Positions 57,278 through 64,000 of a stretch of DNA of 64,000 nt are shown one piece after another. Source of the stretch: Cephalotus follicularis. Taxonomy: Eukaryota; Streptophyta; Magnoliopsida; Oxalidales; Cephalotaceae. The stretch's first letter is position 1; the number at the start of each line of letters is the position of its first letter. The DNA lies in contig BDDD01000020.1 in NCBI GenBank assembly GCA_001972305.1, positions 109,573 through 173,572 of the forward strand, in the 5' to 3' direction. Position numbers and translations under genes: made by a program. The notes beneath the pieces are model-generated. The model did no database searches, was not told the DNA's origin, and was given only the letters and a program-made list of their open reading frames with translations.

Positions 57278-57702
57278 GTTGCTTTGGGTCCGGGGGGGTT
57301 AGTAACAAATGTTCCTTTAGGAACCCATATAGTTCTTATTTTCAACAATTTATTTTTCAACAACAAATTTCTCTTGTGCATATCATTTTTCTTGCGATAG
57401 CAAGTGTGTGTAGTGTGGCCATATCTATTACAATAATTACAAGCCATGCTAGATGAGATCTTTTGATTATCCTTCTTTTCAAGATATTTTTGAAAATGTT
57501 TAACATTGTTCATCTCATCATAACCTAGGCCAGCCTTCTTGAAAACACATCTTTGAAGATCTAAGAGCTTATCAAGTTTTTCACTACTATTTGAAAATTT
57601 TGAAAAAGTCTTCTTAAAGGCATCAATTTCAACCTTTAAAGTTTCATTTTCTTTTTCTAAAGAAATAACCTTATCCTCTAATGACTTACTAGATAAACAT
57701 TC
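57242..57702 (-). pseudogene. copia gag-pol linker with second zinc knuckle, to deletion point
   Basis: Same frame as gag after a TAG at 57703. Contains a Lys- and Glu-rich helix, CNYCNRYGHTTHTC (second CCHC knuckle) and the IWVPKG and GPKATWVPKK motifs that normally precede protease. At an A8 tract (about 57263-57271) it jumps to the NGFKHEFSTP segment of integrase in another frame, so protease and most of integrase are missing. Confidence 0.87.
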
Positions 57703-58881
57703 CTATTCATGTTTTAAGCTAGCATTTTCTTTATTAAGAGCTTTAACGGTCTTTTTAAGAGAAGCATTTTCAAAACTAAAATTTTCAAGTAGTTCAAGAA
57801 GTTCACTTACCTCATTTTCATCTTCATCATCATATTCATCTTTGTCACTATCATTGATTGCCATCAATGCTATTTGTGCAACTTCTTGGTCTTCTTCTTC
57901 TTCGGAACTTGATTCATCACTATCCGACCAAGTAGCAAGCATAGCTTTCTTCTTCTTGATAGTGTCCTTTGCTTTCTTCAATCTTGGACATTCACTTTTG
58001 TAATGTCCGGGTTTATTACATTCGAAGCAAACTATTTCTTCCTTCTTTGTTTTGGATTTTGATGGGAATGTCTTCTTGAAATGTTTGTTCCCAAACTTTC
58101 TTTTTGCTAGATACTTCTTGAATCGTCTTGTGATTAAAGCCATTTCATCGTCACTTTCTTCATCACTTGAGTCCGGTGTGGAGGACTTGAATGCAATGAC
58201 TTTCTTCTTCTTTTTATCTTGTTCTTCATCATCCTCATGATTTTTGATGGTCATTTCTTGTGTCATGAGTGATCCAAGAAGTTCTTCAAGTGGCAAGGTG
58301 TTGAGGTCTTTTGCTTCCTCTATAGCCGTAACTTTGGGCATCCAACTTTTAGGTAGACACCTAAGAATCTTTCTTACCATCTCACTATTAGTGTAGCATT
58401 TATTCAAAGATTGTAAGGAATTAATAATATTTGTAAATCTAACAAACATACCGGAAATGTTTTCGTTTTCCTTCATAGAGAACATTTCGTATTCTCTTAC
58501 AAGCATATTTATTTTTGCATCCTTGACTTGGTTGGTACCTTCATAGGTAACCTCTAATCTATCCCACATCTCTGTTGCGGTAGCGCAAGATGATACTCTA
58601 TTGAATTCATTTGAATTTAAAGCACATATAATAACATGTTTTGCTTTAGCATTTAATTGTACCTTTTTGCGATCATCATCCGTATATGAGCTTCTCGGTT
58701 TGAGGGTTTTGATACCTTCTTGCGAGATGATGTGAGGGAGTTCCGGGCCGTCAATAATGATGTCCCATAAGTTGAAGTCAAGAGCTTGAATGAATATAGT
58801 CATCTTTGCCTTCCAATGACTATAGTTGTTTCCATCGAAAAATGGAGGCTTTGAGATGGACATGCTTTCCTTGTTTGACAT
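57703..58881 (-). CDS. copia gag with CCHC zinc knuckle
   Basis: Gag coats the element RNA and forms particles. The frame is open from 58917, but the second Met at 58881 (MSNKESMSISKPPFFDG) starts right at the conserved gag N-terminus and is the better start. Relative to 58917: KPPFFDGNNYSHWKAKM near residue 23, the UBN2-type domain with MWDRLEVTYEGTNQVKDAKI (118-136), a Lys-rich stretch and the knuckle CFECNKPGHYKSEC at 297-310, then acidic and coiled-coil sequence. A TAG at 57703 ends it where relatives probably read through. Confidence 0.9.
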   Translation of the reverse strand: MSNKESMSISKPPFFDGNNYSHWKAKMTIFIQALDFNLWDIIIDGPELPHIISQEGIKTLKPRSSYTDDDRKKVQLNAKAKHVIICALNSNEFNRVSSCATATEMWDRLEVTYEGTNQVKDAKINMLVREYEMFSMKENENISGMFVRFTNIINSLQSLNKCYTNSEMVRKILRCLPKSWMPKVTAIEEAKDLNTLPLEELLGSLMTQEMTIKNHEDDEEQDKKKKKVIAFKSSTPDSSDEESDDEMALITRRFKKYLAKRKFGNKHFKKTFPSKSKTKKEEIVCFECNKPGHYKSECPRLKKAKDTIKKKKAMLATWSDSDESSSEEEEDQEVAQIALMAINDSDKDEYDDEDENEVSELLELLENFSFENASLKKTVKALNKENASLKHE

Positions 58882-58936
58882 ATTCAATTCTATAAGGATC
58901 TTTGTAATCTCTAACAATTAAGAAATAAGATTAACC

Positions 58937-58948
58937 GCTCTGATACCA
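58937..58948 (-). other. primer binding site, tRNA-iMet
   Basis: Minus strand TGGTATCAGAGC, two bases inside the 5' LTR edge. Confidence 0.93.
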
Positions 58949-58950
58949 AT

Positions 58951-60218
58951 TGAAATATAACACTCTTGCAATATACAAGAGGGGGGTGAATTGAATATTG
59001 AAGTAAATATTGGAAATTTAAAAACTTTAAATGTAAAGAGTCAAGGAAAGAAAAAACTTCTCTGAATTTAGAGTGGTTTGGCTAACTCTTGCCTATGTCC
59101 ACTTTTCTCAAGGGAGCTCCTTGAGTTTCCACTATCTCGATTTGATTAAGGCAGCAAATCGTTACACCTCACAATTTCGTGATTGACCTCAATCACAAGA
59201 CCTTGACCTCAAAGCCTTAGAGGATTCTCCTCTTTTACAAGTAATGATAAAAGTGTTTACAAGATGACCTCTCAAATAGGTAGGTATGAAAAATACAGCT
59301 CTCAATATGAAACACTCAGATAATCTCAAAGAATAAAGCTTAGAAGCTTTGTAGAGCAGTATAGAGCACTTTGAGCTTTTTACACAAGTATGCTTGGATT
59401 TGATATTTCTCTTCATGTTGTGTGATTGATGTGAATAATTCTGAATTGTTGTATTTTTTTTTCTTCTGAGGTTTCAGTCTTCCTTTTGTAGCCATAAGAG
59501 ATTTGTAGTCGTTGCATAGATCATGGAAGCTTTTGATTTAATAATGTGTAGTTGCAATCTTTGAATTTGTCTTCTGCTGACATAAAGACGTCGATGTCAT
59601 TCAAAAGGCGTCGATGTCTTTATAGTTGATAGCCGTTGGAAGTGCTCGTATTAGCCGTTCCATGTTTCCCGGGTCTTGTTCATTTAAAAAGGCGTCGATG
59701 TCATTTATGGGAAATCTCCAGGTTTGAATCTTTGAACATCACATCGACTTCTTCTGTGGGAGTTGATGTCTTTTCTGGGAAATGCAGGTAGCTCTAGAAA
59801 GGCGTCGATGTCTATGGAAAGGCGTCGATGTCTTTCGTACGGACGTCGATGTCTTTACTGATAAGCATCGATGTCTTCACTTGAAATTGTCCTGTAACTT
59901 TGGCACCTAAAGACGTCGATGTCTTTCTGATAGGGATCGACTTCTTTCGTATGGGCGTCGATGTCTTTACTTATAAGCATCGATGTCATCACTCGAAATT
60001 GTCCTGTAACTTCTGGCATGAAAGGCGGCGATGTCTTCTTTAAAGGAGTCGATGTCTTTCTGTACGGACGTCGATGTTATTCCTTGAAAGTCGATGTCTT
60101 CTTCTGCAGATGGTATTTTTGCTTTGGTATTGAACTTGTAATTTCTTGCACATCAAGTAAACTTGTTAAATGCAAATATGTTATCATCAAAACTAAGATT
60201 GAGACTAAATCGTCAACA
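58951..60218 (-). repeat. copia 5' LTR (1268 bp)
   Basis: It pairs with 49389-50675. It lacks one 20-bp palindrome unit (compare 59685-59710 with 50121-50160) and has one more base in the T tract near 59455, accounting for the 19-bp length difference. The array otherwise follows the 3' LTR. Confidence 0.95.
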
Positions 60219-60444
60219 ATTGCATTGAGTGTATTGAATGAATTGGGGTTTTTAGGGTTTTTAGCAAAACCTTGACCTAATTATTAATAGAAAGATTGAA
60301 ATGTTAATTTAAAGGTTGTAACTAGTTTTACTAACCTTAAAGATTGGTTTTAACCCTTTATTTCTTAAAGAATGGGTTTTGATTGGATTTTGGCTTGAAA
60401 ATTGTTTGTTTTCTGTAAAAAAATCGGCCATTCCCAGCAAATAC

Positions 60445-60696
60445 ATCGATGTCTTTCAAAGACATCGACGTCTTTTTCTTGAGATGCCTTTCCCCAGAGA
60501 AGGCATCGACGCGAGACATCGATGCGTATTCCCAGGCCATTTTTATTGAAATTCGTCGACGTCTTTGTCCAAGGACCTCGATGTCTACGGCCAAATTTAG
60601 AAGGACATCGATGTCTTTCAAAGACATCGACGTCCTTCTACCGTTTTTAAAGGCATGCCCTGATACGCATTGATATGTTTGGCCTAGGACATCGAC
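60445..60696. promoter_or_regulatory. GACATCGATGTC palindrome pairs in the gypsy LTR
   Basis: Pairs at 60445/60464, 60505/60518, 60555/60577, 60607/60626 and 60669/60691. The first and fourth read ACATCGATGTCTTTCAAAGA with the reverse next to it, giving long inverted repeats. The motif is the one used by the copia LTRs nested in this LTR, although the elements belong to different superfamilies. Confidence 0.78.
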
Positions 60697-60976
60697 GCCT
60701 TTCGGGCTGAGTGGAGTTTTTAACTGTTAAAGCTGGTTTTTCAACCCTTTTCACATTGCCGCTCTACTGGAGCCTCACTTGAGGTATTCAAGCATTTAAA
60801 ACATAGTTTTCAATTGTTTTCAAATATCGAATTGATAGATTGATAGAGTAACAGCTTGAGCCATAAGTGTGACCCAGTGACTTTCATTGACCAAATAGAT
60901 GTTCATTCCTATTCTATCGATTCGATTGTCACCGCCTAGAGGTTATTGATAGATTGATTGATTGTTTGTTTGTTGC

Positions 60977-61220
60977 GTCATAAGTGTTGTTGTGATTCTA
61001 AGTCCGTATTATGGACGCGCGTTCCCATTTCTCCATTTGACACCACCACTTATTGGCTTTGCTTCGACGTTGTATTGATACAGTGCTCGATTGCTTGAGT
61101 CATATGTGTTACTGCGAGTCTAAGTCGGTAAAATGGACGCACGTTCCCATTTCTCCATTAGACACCACCACTTATTGACTTTGCTTGGATATTGTACTGA
61201 CATGACTGATTGTATTCTAT
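60977..61220 (+). repeat. 122-bp tandem duplication in the gypsy LTR
   Basis: Two units starting at GTCATAAGTGTTG (60977) and GTCATATGTGTTA (61099), sharing GCGTTCCCATTTCTCCATT-type sequence and CACCACCACTTATTG. Confidence 0.85.
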
Positions 61221-62233
61221 GGATCCTATAGAGCGACCTTATGATTCATGTCGGTATGTTAGGTTGTTCACTCTGTACACCTATTCTGTTGATCGTATCA
61301 TTTATTGGATTGTATTGACCTGCTGACGAGCAGTATTGTATTGATTGATGATCGATGCTCCCGGAGGGTCGTAGCTCCCTAACGGTATAGTAGCTCCCCC
61401 ATGATTGTAGCTCATCGATATTGTATTAACCCAACCATAGGCTGGAAGATCTACGAGTTCCAGACCTGATCAGTCTGAGAACAGTAGGTAGATCTCTGAC
61501 CTTTTTCGAAGGACTACCTTCCGTGGGATTGATCATTGTTATTGATTGACATTGTATTGACCCGGGGTCGCATGCTCTATAGGATATTGATTGATTGGAT
61601 TAGGTGTTTTAGACACCACCATTGAGTGTCTGCCATTGATTGATTGTTATAGATCCTATCCGTATGCTCTGCTATGGGCCATTGTCATACGGGTAGTCCG
61701 GTCACCAACTGTACATATGCATTTTTCATGTCATGCATTTATATTGTACACCGCACATCTATATTATATAGATTGTCACCGATATTGCACGTTGTACATG
61801 CATACATGCTGCATGAGGTTTCTGCTTAGCCAGTGTGGCTAACCCTATCCATCGGGTGGGGCTGTTTTGTACTTTGTGTGCGGCACAGGTAGGGCAGCAG
61901 GTAGCAGCGGACAGAAGAACTGAAGACTCGATTTGATCGCACGACTGGTTGGGTATTGCAGAGCTTGTTGTGAGATATTGAAGTGGAAGGATTGAAATGT
62001 ATAGTATTGAGATGCTATATTAAAGAATTGATAAGTGTACTGTAAAAGATTGTTATTATAAAGGATTTGTACTGTATGGATGGTTTATTGTTTTGTATCT
62101 TCCGCACAATGACATGTATTGCAAAGTTTTATGTTTTTCCGCATTTTTATATTGCTAGTCCCAACCATTGTATTATGTATTGGATTGAGAGTAATGCCAC
62201 GTGTCCGCCCTACAGGCGCGGGGTGTTACAGAA

Positions 62234-62245
62234 TGGTATCAGAGA
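62234..62245 (+). other. primer binding site, tRNA-iMet
   Basis: TGGTATCAGAGA, four bases after the LTR end; one mismatch to the usual TGGTATCAGAGC. Confidence 0.9.
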
Positions 62246-62337
62246 CATTGGTTGGCCTGCTAGCTAAGTATATTAATGCATTGATTGAGATTGACCGAAT
62301 GGATTTGCATAGAGATTGATATAGAATTTGAAATAGA

Positions 62338-62925
62338 TTGTATATGATCATCCCGTTGTTAGGCCACTTCTTAAAGTTGCAGTCTCCAGCATTTGTAGGA
62401 CTCCCTGATCCTACTCTTGCTAAGCCCTGGCTAACCCATTTGGAGAAGATCTCTGAGGTCATGGGATGTGATGATGAACAGAAATTGGTATTGGCAGTGT
62501 ATATGCTCCAAGGAGAAGCTGAACACTGGTGGGCTATGGTTAACACAGATTGGACAAGGAATGGTACAGTCCGCTCTTGGGATGCCTTCAAAAGAGAATT
62601 CAATGCAAGGTACTACCCTCAGGTAGAGACAAACAGAAGAGAGATTGAATTTGCTAACTTGGTACAAGGAAGCATGACAGTTGCTGAGTATGAGGCTAGA
62701 TTCATGCAATTAGCCCGATCTTCCCTGTACTTAGTGGAAGGCCAAGAGCATAGAGCAAAGAAGTTACTTCGGGGACCGAGATTGGATTTGAGGAGGCACC
62801 TGACTTCCTTGGGTTTGACCTCCATATCAGATATTTCTTCCCGAGCTATGCAGCTTGAGGATATTGCAACTGAGGCTAAATTGATGAGAGATATAGCACG
62901 CACCAGGCATACTCCTTCTTGGTAG
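62338..62925 (+). pseudogene. gypsy gag
   Basis: The Retrotrans_gag domain is clear: PAFVGLPDPTLAKPWLTHLE, GEAEHWWAMV, WDAFKREFNARYYPQVETN, LVQGSMTVAEYEARFMQLAR and LRGPRLDLRRHL, 195 residues. The Met at 62338 may not be the true start, since relatives have a longer N-terminus and the DNA between the PBS and 62338 carries stops. It ends at TAG 62923, with the zinc-finger part in the same general region but another frame. Confidence 0.88.
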
Positions 62926-63400
62926 AGTGGTACTGACAGTGGCAGTGCTAAATCGGAGAAGACTGATAGTAGCCCCTCACCTGGTTCTCATGGTAGCAAT
63001 CAGGATAGCGGGAACTCGTCCTATTTTCGGAGGAGAGGCAGATCGAGGAATGAACATCGAGGAGACCGATCTTCAGCACCTTGTTAGGGTACACCCTCCA
63101 GATTTTCTGAGAGTGGTAATCAGAGTGCTACGGTTCCTTGTGCGCTTTGTCAAAAGACTAACCATACTTCTGAGAATTTTAGATGGTTCTTGGGCCATTG
63201 CTTGGTTTGTGGTGGTTCCGACCAAATTGCTAGAGATTGTCCTCGGAGACACAGTGGTCACTGCCCCCACCGGGACTGACAGCCAGTGTACCGTCTGCTT
63301 CCCGTGGGACTTCGTAGTCCAGAGGGAAACGGCCTATGAGTTCTGCTCCGACAGTTCATGCTAGAGTGTTTGCTTTTGAACTGAGTGCTGCAGTAGGGTC
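62926..63400 (+). pseudogene. gypsy nucleocapsid region, broken
   Basis: A Ser/Gly-rich linker and an Arg-rich stretch (YFRRRGRSRNEHRGD) lead to CALCQKTNHTSE and CLVCGGSDQIARDCP, where the His expected in the knuckle is replaced by Gln. A stop after the Arg-rich block and further stops near 63280 break it. Confidence 0.75.
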
Positions 63401-64000
63401 TGATGTTGTGATTGGAGGTACCATTTGACTCTTTCAGCTTCCAACACGAGTTCTTTTTGAACTGGGTTCATCCTATTCATTCATTGCATTGCATTTTGTC
63501 TCCCATGTTGGTTTGAGACCCGAGTACCTTCCTTTCTTGATGGAGGTATCCACACCTCTCGGTGAGTCAGCGACCACCGATCGAGTGTGCAGAGCTTGTA
63601 TTGTAGAGATTGATGATCATTGCTTGTTAGCCGATCTTATTGTTTTACCGATGGATAGCATAGATGTGATTCTTGGCATGGATTGGTTATCTGCTAGCTT
63701 TTCTCAAGTGGATTGTCATCAGAAAGTAGTGGTTTTCAGTCCTCTGGGACAACCACCTTTTCAGTTTCTTGGCACCTTAGAGCCATTGTTTGTTCCGATG
63801 ATTTCGGATTTGCATATGGACAGATTGTTATGACAGGGATGCCAGGGGTTTCTGGCACATGTGATCGATACAGACAGATGGCGGCCAGAACTGGAAGATA
63901 TTCCAGTGGTTTGCAAGTTCGGAGATGTTTTTCCTCTGGATTTGATGTCGTTGTCACCAGAAAGAGAGATAGAGTTTGTGATTGATTTGGTACCAAAAAC
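63401..64000 (+). pseudogene. gypsy protease and linker to RT
   Basis: After VIGGTI and a TGA, the protease active site reads VLFELGSSYSFIA, so the catalytic Asp of the usual D-S/P-G is replaced by Glu-Leu-Gly. It continues with IVLPMDSIDVILGMDWLSAS, a TGA at 63831, then VCKFGDVFPLDL, LSPEREIEF and DLVP at the window edge, where RT would begin. Confidence 0.85.

Larger units (their letters stand above)
49389..60218 (-). mobile_element. Ty1/copia element (SIRE-like), nested, lacks protease and integrase core
   Basis: LTRs 49389-50675 and 58951-60218, perfect ATTGC target copies (49384-49388 and 60219-60223), PBS, polypurine tract, gag, RT and RNase H. The protease and the first two-thirds of integrase are deleted. 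Downstream of pol there is an extra ORF, into which a related 2.8 kb copia derivative inserted. The extra ORF after pol, the GGGGGAG polypurine tract and large LTRs suggest the SIRE/Maximus lineage. It could only move with help from another element. Confidence 0.93.
48891..62230 (+). repeat. gypsy 5' LTR, split by a copia element
   Basis: Starts TGATGACCCGAA and ends GCGGGGTGTTACA four bases before the PBS. Removing the copia element and one ATTGC copy leaves about 2505 bp. A TATATAAG box lies near 49070, followed by a CT-rich leader (49085-49152). A palindrome cluster lies at 60445-60696, a 122-bp tandem duplication at 60977, and a perfect TTAGCC-AGTGT-GGCTAA hairpin at 61824-61843. Confidence 0.9.
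48891..64000 (+). mobile_element. Ty3/gypsy element, 5' part, runs off the window
   Basis: 5' LTR (48891-62230, split by a copia element), PBS, gag, zinc finger, protease and the start of the protease-RT linker. The gag and protease types and the tRNA-iMet PBS match the Tekay-like element at 23977-38024, but the sequence is a different family. The 3' portion lies beyond 64000. Confidence 0.9.

Overview
This is a plant nuclear window made almost entirely of LTR retrotransposons; I see no host gene, tRNA or rRNA. The evidence for a plant, probably a eudicot, is: Ty1/copia and Ty3/gypsy elements with plant initiator-tRNA-Met primer sites (TGGTATCAGAG), Tekay-like gypsy elements with about 2.5 kb LTRs, a Tat-lineage gypsy element with a second RNase H and an antisense gene, and two plant-transposon-associated extra ORF types. 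The species cannot be named from the sequence. Almost every coding region is broken by stops, frameshifts, deletions or insertions.

Layout. 1-1738: 5' end of a minus-strand copia element (gag, PBS, LTR). 1739-2221: a dispersed repeat seen again near 46.3-46.6 kb. 2222-3350: minus-strand gypsy RNase H/integrase fragment, head-to-head with a plus-strand gypsy fragment (3352-14563). That fragment has its integrase split by a solo LTR (4435-7018) and its 3' LTR split by another (10183-14372), which holds a 473-base assembly gap and a gap-edge duplication. 14634-15236 and 41783-42728: two halves of a 164-165 bp satellite array, split by a Tat gypsy element (15237-41777, minus). The Tat element holds a solo LTR (21846-23709) and a nearly complete Tekay-like gypsy element (23977-38024, plus). 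The latter holds an unclassified 1.1 kb insert (27171-28262) and a solo LTR (31225-34797). 42729-46029: a degraded LTR split by a solo LTR (43268-45761). 46030-48890: repeat-derived noncoding DNA. 48891-64000: a plus-strand gypsy element running off the window. Its 5' LTR is split by a minus-strand copia element (49389-60218), which itself contains a related 2.8 kb copia deletion derivative (51605-54379).

Most nested boundaries were placed by matching target-site duplications (TSDs): ATTAT, GAGGT, ATTGC, GCAGG, AAAGT and TTCAC are perfect; GATAG/GATTG, AGCCG/AGCCA, GGGCT/AGGCT and CGTAT/AGTAT have one mismatch.

The most unusual signal is a cis-structure carried by most of these LTRs across both superfamilies: arrays of short palindromes (CAGTCGACTG, GCGTCGACGC, GACATCGATGTC, or GTCAGCTGAC) at 20-22 bp, about two helical turns, very often in groups of four. 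The palindrome differs between families while spacing and grouping persist. In copia LTRs the arrays lie just upstream of the TATA box. One array also sits outside an LTR, upstream of the extra ORF of the 49-60 kb copia element. Two LTRs of the same element differ by exactly one palindrome unit, so the arrays change by whole units. I know of no description of this structure; positions and spacings were counted by hand.
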